Made by a program: the position numbers and the translations under genes. A stretch of 64,000 bases of DNA, taken from assembly GCF_000422705.1 (NCBI RefSeq), contig NZ_AUGO01000002.1, positions 310,001-374,000 of the forward strand. Reading direction: 5' to 3'. The notes under the pieces are model-generated. The model had not been told where the DNA came from and did not search any database. It worked only from the letters and a program-made list of their open reading frames with translations. The stretch comes from Flavobacterium soli DSM 19725. Its GTDB lineage: Bacteria; Bacteroidota; Bacteroidia; Flavobacteriales; Flavobacteriaceae. Shown here piece after piece: positions 8,198-17,087 of this stretch (positions are counted from its first letter, which is position 1; the number at the start of each line of letters is the position of its first letter).

Positions 8198-9714
8198 TCG
8201 TTTTATCCCAAATGCCAAATTGGTTCACAGAAATTTTTGGAACGGTCTCTAGAGCAACCGTCGAAGGTTGGTTTACTTTCAATCCAAAAGAACCAATATT
8301 ATTTAATTCTGCCTTATTTTTAGGCTTGTTCTTGATATTTTATCCTCTTTATATTCTAACTACAAAAGCCAAAACATTTATGTTGCGAAACATTTATGTA
8401 TTAGCTTTTTCGTTGTTTTTCTATTACAAATCGAGCGGTTCTTATTTTGCTTTGCTTGTTTTTACGTGTATAGTCGATTATAATTTGGGTAAGCTTTTAT
8501 ACCAAGAAGTGCTTCAAGGTTACAGGAAGTTTTATTTGGTGCTTAGTGTTCTCCTTAATCTTTCGTTTCTGGCTTATTTCAAATACACTAACTTCTTGAT
8601 CGATAATTACAACGGAATTTTTGACAGTAATTTAGCTTTTCACGATATTATCCTTCCGGTGGGAATCTCTTTTTATACCTTTCAATCTATGAGTTATATC
8701 ATTGATATTTATAGGAAAGAGATCGAACCAACTAAAAATATTATCGATTATATGTTTTTTGTTTCGTTTTTCCCGCAGCTTGTTGCAGGACCCATTGTTC
8801 GTGCTTCGGAGTTTATTCCACAAATTTATTCGAAGCTAAACTTATCGCGTGAAGATGTTAATCGAGCCCTTTTTCTAGTTATTGGAGGTATCATCAAGAA
8901 AGCTTTTATTTCGGATTATATCTCGATTAATTTTGTAGATCGCGTTTTTGATTCGCCAAATAGTTACACCGCTTTCGAAAATTTAATGGCTTCATACGGA
9001 TATGCTATTCAAATTTACTGTGATTTTTCGGGCTATTCAGATATGGCGATTGGCCTTGCCTTATTGATGGGTTTTAAATTATCCGTTAATTTTAGAACAC
9101 CTTATAAATCGGCTTCGATTACTGAATTTTGGAGAAGATGGCATATTTCCTTATCCACATGGCTTCGCGATTACCTCTATATTTCGCTTGGTGGAAACCG
9201 AAGAGGAAAAATCAGAATGTATTTTAATCTTTTTGTTACCATGTTGCTTGGCGGATTGTGGCATGGAGCTTCTTGGAAGTTCGTTATTTGGGGAGTTTTG
9301 CACGGTTTGGCCTTAGTGATCGAGCGTTTTTTTCAGGACTATATCAAGTTGCCAAAAAATAAGCTCACATGGTTTATCAGTGTGATTTTGACGTTTCATT
9401 TTGTGGTTTTCTGCTGGATATTTTTCCGTGCAAAAGATTTCAAAACCGCTTTCGAAGTGATTCAAAATATTGGCAAATTGCAGTTCTATTTCAGCCAATG
9501 GCTCACGATTATTCAAGGATATCAAAATGTGTTTATCGTTATGGCGATCGGATTTGCTTGGCATTTCCTTCCAGAAAGAGTAATCGGAACGATGAAAATG
9601 GTTTTTGACAGAATGCCAATTGTGATTAAAGCATTCATTTTGGCATTGACCTTTTGGTTAGTTTATGCAACTTCCACCAGCGGACCACAGCCATTTATCT
9701 ATTTTCAGTTTTAA
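8194..9714 (+). CDS. MBOAT-family membrane O-acyltransferase (AlgI/PatA-like)
   Basis: Polytopic membrane protein of 506 residues that moves acyl groups from a cytoplasmic donor across the membrane. MBOAT motifs are clear: EFWRRWHISLSTWLRDYLYI (His about 317) followed by SLGGNRRG, and the essential-His motif LGGLWHGASWKFVIWG (His about 357). The N-terminal half holds several transmembrane helices. The start is the GTG at 8194, which overlaps the preceding stop (GTGA); an ATG at 8212 is the alternative. Tight overlap with two SGNH genes indicates translational coupling and one complex. The substrate, peptidoglycan or exported polysaccharide, is not shown by sequence; the LysM domain next door favours peptidoglycan. 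Confidence 0.9.
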   Translation: MIVLSQMPNWFTEIFGTVSRATVEGWFTFNPKEPILFNSALFLGLFLIFYPLYILTTKAKTFMLRNIYVLAFSLFFYYKSSGSYFALLVFTCIVDYNLGKLLYQEVLQGYRKFYLVLSVLLNLSFLAYFKYTNFLIDNYNGIFDSNLAFHDIILPVGISFYTFQSMSYIIDIYRKEIEPTKNIIDYMFFVSFFPQLVAGPIVRASEFIPQIYSKLNLSREDVNRALFLVIGGIIKKAFISDYISINFVDRVFDSPNSYTAFENLMASYGYAIQIYCDFSGYSDMAIGLALLMGFKLSVNFRTPYKSASITEFWRRWHISLSTWLRDYLYISLGGNRRGKIRMYFNLFVTMLLGGLWHGASWKFVIWGVLHGLALVIERFFQDYIKLPKNKLTWFISVILTFHFVVFCWIFFRAKDFKTAFEVIQNIGKLQFYFSQWLTIIQGYQNVFIVMAIGFAWHFLPERVIGTMKMVFDRMPIVIKAFILALTFWLVYATSTSGPQPFIYFQF

Positions 9715-9725
9715 GGATAAAAAGA

Positions 9726-10718
9726 TTATTGTTTAATTTTAAATTTCCAAACAAAGTCTAGACTGATTACATGTTCGTAATTAAATTTTGCTGTATGGTT
9801 TAAAACCATCAGTGAAGGTTTATAATTGAGACCCACGAAGAATCTTTTTCCAAATTGAAAATAGCCATTGGCAATCAAGCCTAAAGAATTGTTCGATTTT
9901 GTTACAGGTTTTCTTGAAGTTTCTATTAAAGGATCATAATCATTATTTGATAATTTCCAGCTATTTTTAGCATAATTCAAACCATATCCCAAAGTGAATC
10001 GTTTGATTTTGTGATTATTAGTTATGCCAATTGCAAGCGAACTAAAAAACTCGTGTTCCCCGTCATAACTTATTGGGGCAGGAGCGGGTGCCAAAAAATC
10101 GATAACTCCTGACGCATATATGCCTATAAAATTATTCTCTTTATAAAAATATTCTACACCAGACCCAAATCCTAAAAAGCCTGTATTGTTTTTGGAAGTT
10201 TCATTTTGGGGATTAAAATGGAAACTGTTGACATAGGGAATCGAAACAATCAGATTGATTTGGCCTTTGTTGGTCTCAAAATCACTTCGGAAATTACCAC
10301 TCACATTTTTCTTGGGTATTTTATAATGTTCTCTATCTTCTAAAGTGATTTTCGAAAGCGTATCACTTGTATTTATTGAAATAGACTTTCCATAATAAAA
10401 CCTTTTTTCATTCGAAAGATCAACCAAATAACCGACACCAGGAGGCATTATTGCCAAATTTCCATACAAATATTTCGGACTAACGGAAGGTTGCAGTAAG
10501 TAATTTCTGGAGATACTATCATTACTAAAAACCATTGCAAGATCTTCTTTGGAACGTTTGACCTCGATTTTTGCAGGAAGAAAAAAACTGCTATCGTTCA
10601 CTTTTACCATTGAATACGTCTGAGAACTAACCTCCATTTTATATGTTTTCTTCGTAAAAACGGTAGCACATGACGATAAAACGAGCAGTAAAACTAATGA
10701 GAGTAAGTGTTTGGTCAT
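9726..10718 (-). CDS. Lipoprotein of unknown function with C-terminal beta-barrel-like region
   Basis: A 330-residue protein with a lipoprotein signal (MTKHLLSLVLLLVLSSCATV, Cys 17). The N-terminal part (to about residue 125) has PPGVGYLVDL, a stretch recalling small membrane-interacting segments, then beta-rich sequence. Residues from about 150 to the end alternate hydrophobic and polar residues with aromatic girdle-like ends (FFVGLNYKPSLMVLN, VISLDFVWKFKIKQ), as in outer-membrane strands. No family was recognised. It converges with the MBOAT gene, leaving only 11 bases between stops, and has its own upstream region shared with the divergent gene at 10895. Confidence 0.65.
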   Translation of the reverse strand: MTKHLLSLVLLLVLSSCATVFTKKTYKMEVSSQTYSMVKVNDSSFFLPAKIEVKRSKEDLAMVFSNDSISRNYLLQPSVSPKYLYGNLAIMPPGVGYLVDLSNEKRFYYGKSISINTSDTLSKITLEDREHYKIPKKNVSGNFRSDFETNKGQINLIVSIPYVNSFHFNPQNETSKNNTGFLGFGSGVEYFYKENNFIGIYASGVIDFLAPAPAPISYDGEHEFFSSLAIGITNNHKIKRFTLGYGLNYAKNSWKLSNNDYDPLIETSRKPVTKSNNSLGLIANGYFQFGKRFFVGLNYKPSLMVLNHTAKFNYEHVISLDFVWKFKIKQ

Positions 10719-10894
10719 GAAGATAGTACAGTTGGTTTTATTTGTTAGATGTAAATATTAGGCATTGGTTGCGTAAAACAATATATGGGAATCACATTCT
10801 TAAAGTTTGCTTAAGGTTGCTGCTATATTGAACTAATTTTAGCAAGTTTACGTTATATTTACTATAGAACTCAACCCTTAACCAATATAACCAA

Positions 10895-11359
10895 ATGAAA
10901 AACAAATTAATTTTAGCTTTGCTAGTGAGCGGAAGTTTTTTCTTCACGTCCTACAGTTCTGATGATGATGGTTCATCAACATCCAGCACAACAATTACCG
11001 AAGTGGTACAAACAGTTTCCTCTGGAACTTGGAGGATAACCAATTATGTCGACAGTGGTAACGATGAAACCAATGATTTTGCTGGCTATGATTTCACTTT
11101 TACTTCAAGTAACAATACGGTTGTAGCTACAAACGGAACCAATACTTATACTGGAGCTTGGTCAGTGACAAGTAGTAGTGATGACGATAGTCCAAATGAT
11201 ATAGATTTTGATCTTATTTTTACAGCCCCATCTCCGAACCATTTTCTGGATCTTACTGACGATTGGGATATTCAGGAGCGAACTGCCACAAGAATCAAAC
11301 TTGTGGACGTTAGCGGAGGAAATGGAGGAACAGATTTTCTAACCTTCGAGAAAAATTAA
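10895..11359 (+). CDS. Small exported lipocalin-like protein; lipobox Cys replaced by Tyr
   Basis: A 154-residue protein that looks like a typical flavobacterial lipoprotein of the SSDDDG type: hydrophobic signal (LILALLVSGSFFFTS), then YSSDDDGSS. Relatives carry Cys where this protein has Tyr 20 (codon TAC at 10952-10954), so a single TGC-to-TAC change may have removed lipidation. The body has a lipocalin/DUF5004-like pattern: GTWRITNYVDSG near residue 47, then DFTFTSSNNTVVATNGTNTYTG and GAWSV. The function is unknown. It has a terminator close behind it and stands alone between divergent and convergent neighbours. Confidence 0.65.
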   Translation: MKNKLILALLVSGSFFFTSYSSDDDGSSTSSTTITEVVQTVSSGTWRITNYVDSGNDETNDFAGYDFTFTSSNNTVVATNGTNTYTGAWSVTSSSDDDSPNDIDFDLIFTAPSPNHFLDLTDDWDIQERTATRIKLVDVSGGNGGTDFLTFEKN

Positions 11360-11373
11360 AAAGAGAGAAGAAG

Positions 11374-11402
11374 CCACAATCTAAAAAGTTGTGGTTTTTT
11401 AA
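11374..11402 (+). terminator. Intrinsic terminator after the lipocalin-like gene
   Basis: A short hairpin CCACAA / TTGTGG (11374-11379 with 11389-11394) is followed by a run of T from 11395. It stands 14 bases beyond the stop of the 154-residue gene. Confidence 0.65.
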
Positions 11403-11440
11403 TTACTTCGGGATTATAAAACTAGATTATATAATGATGA

Positions 11441-11689
11441 TTATTCTCTAAAATGATAATTGTAGATCGTTTTTTCACCAGAATAAGCATTAACAGAATC
11501 CACTAGTCCAGTTCTTTCAGATATATATTTAACCTGTCTTTCTTGATCGTCAATAATTTCACTTAAAGTATTGTTTGTTCTGTATTTAAATTTCGTTTGT
11601 TGTTTGTATGCATTAGCTAAATTATTTTTTGAAATTTCAGCTATTTTGTTTTTTGAAGTATAGAATAAACTAGCTATTGTTTTTGTATT
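11441..11689 (-). pseudogene. Frameshifted 82-codon tail of the HEPN gene (or an unstarted small ORF)
   Basis: Directly after the HEPN gene, the -1 frame is open for 82 codons and ends in TAA at 11441-11443. It has no ATG. Its predicted peptide is protein-like and helical (KIAEISKNNLANAYKQQTKF, then SEIIDDQERQVKYISERTG). Joining it needs a one-base slip in the CAAAAAC run just before the TAG at 11674-11676. This suggests either that the HEPN protein was once about 80 residues longer and was truncated by an indel, or that a -1 frameshift product is made. It may be coincidental AT-rich sequence. Confidence 0.4.
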
Positions 11690-12945
11690 TCACTTTTAAT
11701 ATAACTCGTTATTGAATTTCTTGCCATACTTGACATAAGCTCAAAGGTGATAACTATATCTTGAGTTTTGCTCAATTCCGTATATGAAATTTCATTCGTG
11801 TTTTTTTTTATCATTAATTTCGATAATATTTCTCTTTTTTCTGCATTATTTATTATTTCGAAGTATCGATTACTAGATGAGTTGTTGGTTTTATTATGTG
11901 GAAGTGGTTTTCCAGTATGAAAGAATTTAGACCGAAGCTGATATGTTTTCTTAATAATGTCTGAAAACTCCTCCTCAATTAATTTAGTTGGCGACAATTC
12001 TGGTATGATACTGATTTCATTTGGGTAGAGAGATCGATATGCAAGACCTTCTGATATTAAATCATCATAAAAAACTTCTTCCCAATTAGTCTTATTGTTA
12101 TATAAAATTAGAAACTTAGTGAAACGCTTTGTCAAGTCTCTATTTTTTATTTCGGAATCAACGTAAGTCTTTATTTTCAAGTATTCCTCAAAAAGACTTT
12201 TTCCAATATCATCAGTTTTAGAATGTTTCTTCCACTTCTCATACATTTCATGCTTTTCTAAAAAGGTAATCCTATCTATTGCTAATTGAGAAATAGCTTC
12301 GATACCAGCAATTAAAAATGAGTATCCTAGGTCGAAATCTTCTTTTTTATTTATGTAGGCAAGCTGTATGAGGCGAAAGCTTTGCATTATATCTTCAAAC
12401 GTAAAACGATACTCTGTGTTTTCTTTATCGGTTAATATGTCTAAAAGATTAATTATATCCTTTAATCTAGTTTCCCATAGATCAATTATATCAAGATGGA
12501 TCCTAAATCCCTTAGCACCAGGACCAGCTATAGTTCTAGGAAATTCTACCCCAATTTCTTTTAGTTCGAGTTCATTCGCAATTATAAATCGGTTAAAGTT
12601 ATCATTTTTAGTTGCTAAAACAGGCCTTTCAAAAGCAAAACTACAAATTGCACTAAGACCTAAAGTAAAGTAATGTGAATTGATATGGTTTATTCGTTGA
12701 GGCATTTTGACAGGAGAAACATAGGCCTTTTTATTAGGTAGTCCAATATCTACTTCAATTGATTCTAGAATCATGAAATCTTTAAAAATAATATCTCTTG
12801 GCATTTTAAAATCTAAGAGAAGATAACCATACAATCTTTTATCTTCCGAAGTTTCGTGGAGTTTATGAAGGTTAGCATCTTTTCTTTTATCAAATGATAT
12901 TATTCCGTCTTTAAATTGATTATCATCTTGTGTAAATTGTCTCAT
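11674..12945 (-). CDS. HEPN-domain protein (Apea-like), possible RNA-targeting defence protein
   Basis: A 423-residue AT-rich gene unlike its neighbours in composition. The C-terminal part (about residues 203-350) is helical, with a YSFLIAGIEAISQLA helix and the motif YQLRSKFFHTGKPL, in which R338-S-K-F-F-H343 is the HEPN signature R-x4-H. This arrangement is what I know from Apea-like HEPN domains, which occur in phage-defence and other conflict systems and may be RNases. The N-terminal 200 residues have no recognised domain. There is no clear partner gene. The stop at 11674 may be premature (see the tail ORF). The start ATG at 12945 has about 230 bases of intergenic DNA upstream. Function inferred from the motif only. 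Confidence 0.65.
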   Translation of the reverse strand: MRQFTQDDNQFKDGIISFDKRKDANLHKLHETSEDKRLYGYLLLDFKMPRDIIFKDFMILESIEVDIGLPNKKAYVSPVKMPQRINHINSHYFTLGLSAICSFAFERPVLATKNDNFNRFIIANELELKEIGVEFPRTIAGPGAKGFRIHLDIIDLWETRLKDIINLLDILTDKENTEYRFTFEDIMQSFRLIQLAYINKKEDFDLGYSFLIAGIEAISQLAIDRITFLEKHEMYEKWKKHSKTDDIGKSLFEEYLKIKTYVDSEIKNRDLTKRFTKFLILYNNKTNWEEVFYDDLISEGLAYRSLYPNEISIIPELSPTKLIEEEFSDIIKKTYQLRSKFFHTGKPLPHNKTNNSSSNRYFEIINNAEKREILSKLMIKKNTNEISYTELSKTQDIVITFELMSSMARNSITSYIKSEIQKQ

Positions 12946-13179
12946 GTTAATATGATTAAATCAACGTAAATAATTTTAAAATAACTGTATAAATTTTAAT
13001 AGCACAATCTTGAAAATGCTTTCTGCTAACTAATAAATATACCCTACTTTATTTCATCTATCTCCCCAAATTAGGTTGTATACACGAAATAAATTTGCAG
13101 TTATTTATTTCCACTAAAGTAACAATTTATTTTCTACAGTATCAAATAGATCCAGAAAACCTCAAACAATAAATATATT

Positions 13180-15513
13180 CTAAAAACTAAACTTCACACT
13201 CAAATTTGGTGTCCTTTTTAAAGCAACTGTATTCACGCTTTCTATAGATTCATTGGTTTTGTTAACCCTATAATAGCGGTTGATGATGTTGTTTCGGTTT
13301 AGAATATTCAGGATGGAAATACCAAATTGCAGACCCGATTTTGAAGTGAGTTTCCAATTATAATTTGCCGAAAGATTCACTTCAAAAAACTCACTCATGT
13401 TTTTGTTGTTCGGGTTGTTGTAGATGATTTCCGGTTTTGCAGGATTGCTCAAGTCGAGATTGCTTGTCGATGGCGATGTTTCTGGTCGGCCGGAATGCCA
13501 TTTAGAACCCAGTGCAATTTTGAGATTTTCCCACTCATAAATTCCAGCCCAAGAAACCGTATGAACAATCTGGAAATTATTGGCAAATTGTGTAGGAAGC
13601 GTTTCGCTAAACGTATAGTCACTATTGGATAATCCATAACTCAACCACGTATAAAAATGCTTGAAATTTCGCTGAATCAACAGCTCTGTTCCAACCACAG
13701 CATAATCGCCATTTATTCTCGAAAACTCCAATTGATTTTGAAACGCCTGACTCGGACTATAAATTCCGGTTACTTTTTTATAATAGTTATCCAATGTCAA
13801 GAGCCAATTCTGATCTCGGAAACTAAAACCAAGCGAAATCTGATTGCTTCTCTGAATCGGAATTGTCGAATCATTTGCTAATGTCCAACGCCTTTTTTCA
13901 ATTCCCAGAAAATCCTGCTGCAAGTCGATAATTTGAGAACTCGTCTGGCTTTTTTGTTCGCCCAAAATTTCGATATTGAACTTTTTCGTGAAAGCATAGT
14001 TGAACTGAAGACGCGGTTCGAGCAATAATTTTGCAAAATCTTCGATGTAATTGCTTCGTAAACCTGTTTTTAAAAAGAGAGTACCTTCGTTATTTTTAAG
14101 TTCGGTTTCCAAAACCAAAGCATGTGTCCTGATAACTTCTTTAATTTTTTTGCTAAACAAAGGATTGTTGATGTTTTCGCTGTTGCTAACCCCAATTTCG
14201 TTGTACTGATAACCATTGCTGAATGTGAAATTTTCGCCTAAAAGATGTTTGTTTTCCAATCGCCAGCCATAGTCTAAAACCGTATTTTGCTGGGCCAAAA
14301 CCTGATCGTTTTCGATGGCTTCGTTTAAAGCATCGAGATTATAATAGGAAACATAACCGTTGATTGTAGTGCTGTTTTTCTCGTTCCATTTGGTTTTAAA
14401 GTTAAGGCTTCCGCCAAAATTTTGTTGCTCGAGATTACTTTTACGAGTAGCAGTTTCGGTATTTTGATTGATTTCTAAAGCATTATTAATTCCAATAACA
14501 TCCAAAATAAGTTCGCTTCGGTAGCCTAATTTTTGCTGGTATTGACCTGTAAAATCATAAAAATAAAACTTCTCGTCTGTTGTGTAGGTTATGTTTTCAT
14601 TTGTAGTGATGTTTTTTACAATTGTGTTCTGAAAAACGCGATCATAATAACTTCTATAGGTTGGCGAAGAAGCAAAATCGGTAAAGGAACGTCTGCCAGA
14701 AAGCTGAAAACTCGATTTCTCAGAAGTCTTCACTTTCGCATTGAATTCGGCACTTATCAAATTGGCACTCATGCCATAATTTGAACTTTCAATACCATCG
14801 TGAAGCGACGAAATAGCAATCACACTGGAGGTACTTTCACCATAAAAAGCCGAACTTCCGTTTTTGGAAATCGTAATTTTTTGTGCCAATGAAGGATTGA
14901 AAGCCGAAATCAGTCCGAAAAAATGTCCTGTCTGGAACATCCGAATTCCGTTCCATAAAAAAAGATTTTGGTCATGAGTTCCGCTTCTCACATTGATATT
15001 GGAGATGGTTTGATCTGCACTGTAAATGCCTGGAATCTGTTGCATGGTTTGTAAAGCATCGGCTTCGATTAGTCCAGGGAGAATTCCGAATTTTTTGGGA
15101 TGTACGGTAAAACTGCCATCGAGATTTTTAGACATTCCCGTTGTCAGATAACGTTCGATTTTAATTTCATTGAGGTCAATCGGGATCGTGTCCATCACTT
15201 CGGCCAACTTTGTAGGTGCTTTTTTTTGTGTAGAAATTGCGATGTATTTGTTGTTGATCATTTCAAAATCAAGTCTGGTTTTTGCTTCAAGATGTTGCAA
15301 CTTTTCGGACAATGACAAAGCACGAACAGGAGGCTCCAGTTTAAAAACGGAAACCTCCTCTTCGATATAGTTGAACTGAACGTTGTGTTGTTTTGAAATG
15401 GTCTTTAAGATTTGCTTCAAAGGCAACAACTCCTTTTTTTGTTGGGAATATACCTTTGCTGAGAAACTAAAAACAATCAAAACCAGTGACAAAAGCTTTA
15501 CAAATTTTATCAT
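13180..15513 (-). CDS. TonB-dependent receptor of the transducer type (STN domain)
   Basis: A 777-residue outer-membrane receptor. Signal peptide (residues 1-24) ends ...AKVYSQ. A secretin/TonB short N-terminal (STN) domain follows (about 30-95: LKQILKTISKQHNVQFNYIE ... RLDFEMINNKYIAI), the module that talks to a FecR anti-sigma factor. A plug domain (about 140-240, with IPGIYSADQTISNINVRSG and NGSSAFYGESTSSVIAI) and a 22-strand barrel ending LSVKFSF complete it. Its start overlaps the fecR stop by four bases, and the ECF sigma gene lies upstream, so the trio is a FecI-FecR-FecA-type cell-surface signalling unit. The ligand is unknown. Confidence 0.92.
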   Translation of the reverse strand: MIKFVKLLSLVLIVFSFSAKVYSQQKKELLPLKQILKTISKQHNVQFNYIEEEVSVFKLEPPVRALSLSEKLQHLEAKTRLDFEMINNKYIAISTQKKAPTKLAEVMDTIPIDLNEIKIERYLTTGMSKNLDGSFTVHPKKFGILPGLIEADALQTMQQIPGIYSADQTISNINVRSGTHDQNLFLWNGIRMFQTGHFFGLISAFNPSLAQKITISKNGSSAFYGESTSSVIAISSLHDGIESSNYGMSANLISAEFNAKVKTSEKSSFQLSGRRSFTDFASSPTYRSYYDRVFQNTIVKNITTNENITYTTDEKFYFYDFTGQYQQKLGYRSELILDVIGINNALEINQNTETATRKSNLEQQNFGGSLNFKTKWNEKNSTTINGYVSYYNLDALNEAIENDQVLAQQNTVLDYGWRLENKHLLGENFTFSNGYQYNEIGVSNSENINNPLFSKKIKEVIRTHALVLETELKNNEGTLFLKTGLRSNYIEDFAKLLLEPRLQFNYAFTKKFNIEILGEQKSQTSSQIIDLQQDFLGIEKRRWTLANDSTIPIQRSNQISLGFSFRDQNWLLTLDNYYKKVTGIYSPSQAFQNQLEFSRINGDYAVVGTELLIQRNFKHFYTWLSYGLSNSDYTFSETLPTQFANNFQIVHTVSWAGIYEWENLKIALGSKWHSGRPETSPSTSNLDLSNPAKPEIIYNNPNNKNMSEFFEVNLSANYNWKLTSKSGLQFGISILNILNRNNIINRYYRVNKTNESIESVNTVALKRTPNLSVKFSF

Positions 15514-16403
15514 TTGGGTGCCAGGATAATCTCTTTATTGGTTTTTTTATAGTTCAGATGATGGGTTTTGCTGATGATTTTCAAAGCAGCATCAAGATCT
15601 TTTAAAGGTAATGTTCCAGTAAAAGATTGGCTCGATTTTACCGAGTTTTTAATGTCGATGTTATACTGCATTTCGAGTTCTTCGATAACTTCTTCTAAGG
15701 AATTATTGTTAAACTTGATTTCATTTCCCATCCAAGCGGGTTGCGAATTCGATAGCGGAATGGCTTCAACTTTCCTGTTATTTTGAACCACTACATTTTG
15801 TCCTTTGGTTAAAAACACCGATTTTTTGGCGAAAGCCACTTTCACTTTCCCTTCATAGCATTCTACTTCAAAGTTTTTGCCTCTCGACTTGATGTTGAAT
15901 TGAGTCCCTACGACAGTCACGGTTCCCTGATCAGTTTTCACTGTAAATTTTTCGCCTTTTGCAACTTTAAAATAAGCCTCTCCCTCCAAATCCAGACTTC
16001 TTTCGTTTTCCCAATTCCACTTTTTGTACTGGATTTTAGAGCCTGAATTCAACACAATTTCAGAGCCATCAGGAAGCAAAAAAGTATTTTTTTCTCCAGC
16101 CGATGCATATTCTGTATTTGGAATATAAGGCTTTACCAATAATAGCATTCCCAAAGCCACTACTAAAACAGCAGCAACTTTCATGAACCATAGATCTTGT
16201 AGCCTCACGACTTTTTTCTTTTTCTTATGGGAGATGATATTTTGATACATCGTTTCAGTATCAAACTCCGAAACTTCCAATTCTGAGGAAACTTCCTTTA
16301 TTTTTTTATAGGTCTCAAAGTCTGCCGATTTCTCAAAAGCTTCCAATTCGCTTTTTGTCATTTCGCCAGCCAACCATTTCGCTAAATCATGTTGCTCTTC
16401 CAT
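15510..16403 (-). CDS. FecR-family anti-sigma factor
   Basis: A 297-residue inner-membrane regulator. The N-terminal cytoplasmic part (residues 1-75, starting MEEQHDLAKWLAGEMTKSEL) binds the ECF sigma factor. One transmembrane helix follows (about 77-95, FMKVAAVLVVALGMLLLVKP). The periplasmic FecR domain has ...FLLPDGSEIVLNSGSKIQYK and DLEGEAYFKVAKG. A C-terminal DUF4974/STN-like domain (about 230-297, NSLEEVIEELEMQYNIDIKN) receives the signal from the receptor. It overlaps the receptor gene by four bases. The GTAGGGTTTTTT motif at 16439-16450 lies about 40 bases upstream, overlapping the end of the sigma gene. Confidence 0.92.
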   Translation of the reverse strand: MEEQHDLAKWLAGEMTKSELEAFEKSADFETYKKIKEVSSELEVSEFDTETMYQNIISHKKKKKVVRLQDLWFMKVAAVLVVALGMLLLVKPYIPNTEYASAGEKNTFLLPDGSEIVLNSGSKIQYKKWNWENERSLDLEGEAYFKVAKGEKFTVKTDQGTVTVVGTQFNIKSRGKNFEVECYEGKVKVAFAKKSVFLTKGQNVVVQNNRKVEAIPLSNSQPAWMGNEIKFNNNSLEEVIEELEMQYNIDIKNSVKSSQSFTGTLPLKDLDAALKIISKTHHLNYKKTNKEIILAPK

Positions 16404-16438
16404 TTTTTTATTCTTTTTATATAGAACTAATAGGTTTG

Positions 16439-16450
16439 AAAAAACCCTAC
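16439..16450 (-). promoter_or_regulatory. Candidate ECF-sigma promoter motif before fecR
   Basis: Minus strand reads GTAGGGTTTTTT. The GTAGGG core (16445-16450) lies about 42 bases upstream of the fecR ATG and recurs before the sigma gene and the divergent lipoprotein gene at similar distance. Confidence 0.45.
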
Positions 16451-16968
16451 TTTATATTCCCAATTTCTACTCGAAGCGATGACAATGCACCACTAATTCT
16501 TTTTTCTACTGCTTTAACGCTAATGTCTAGTATTTCAGCAATTTCGCTATATTTTTTTTCGTCAATTCTGTTTAATAGAAAAGCGGTTCGTTGTGCATCA
16601 GTCAGGTTTTGGATGGCTTTTTCTAATTTGGTCTTGAACTGTTCGTGTTCCAAAATAAATTCGGGACTTTCATTAGTTTGGTGTGTTGGATTTGTTTTTT
16701 GGGCGAAAGCCACCACCACTTTTTGATGGGCAATTTTATTCAAGGTAGCATTATTGGCTACTTTATAGATAAATCCTTTTGCTTTTTCAAGAGGCACATC
16801 CGAACAGTTTTCCCATAATTTAATAAATGCTTCCTGGGAAACATCGTTGGCCTGTTCTTCGTTTCCAAATTTGTAAAGCAAATAATTACGTAAAACCTTT
16901 ACATTAGACTGAAAGAATCGGGAAAAAACCGCTTCTTCGCAAACTCCTATTTTATTTATTTGTTTCAT
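16447..16968 (-). CDS. ECF RNA polymerase sigma factor (FecI-like)
   Basis: A 173-residue sigma-70 family factor of the extracytoplasmic-function group. Region 2 is FSRFFQSNVKVLRNYLLYKFGNEEQANDVSQEAFIKLW (about residues 15-53, given here in outline by its ends FSRFF and IKLW), and region 4 is LTDAQRTAFLLNRIDEKKYS and EIAEILDISVKAVEKR (helix-turn-helix, about 120-160). It directs RNA polymerase to target promoters once released by FecR. The start ATG at 16968 is first in frame after an intergenic region shared with the divergent lipoprotein gene. Likely autoregulated through the upstream GTAGGGTTTTT site. Confidence 0.92.
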   Translation of the reverse strand: MKQINKIGVCEEAVFSRFFQSNVKVLRNYLLYKFGNEEQANDVSQEAFIKLWENCSDVPLEKAKGFIYKVANNATLNKIAHQKVVVAFAQKTNPTHQTNESPEFILEHEQFKTKLEKAIQNLTDAQRTAFLLNRIDEKKYSEIAEILDISVKAVEKRISGALSSLRVEIGNIK

Positions 16969-17008
16969 TAAAAGGGATAATTGTAACTAAGATAACAGCC
17001 AAGTAGAT

Positions 17009-17019
17009 AAAAACCCTAC
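17009..17019 (-). promoter_or_regulatory. Candidate ECF-sigma promoter motif before the sigma gene
   Basis: Minus strand reads GTAGGGTTTTT. The core is about 46 bases upstream of the sigma-factor ATG at 16968. It faces away from the similar plus-strand site at 17088, as expected for a divergent self-regulated pair. Confidence 0.5.
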
Positions 17020-17087
17020 TTTTATATTTGAAAAAAAAAATAATTTAATCAAATATAGTTTTTAATTAAAAAAAATACTTTCATTGG

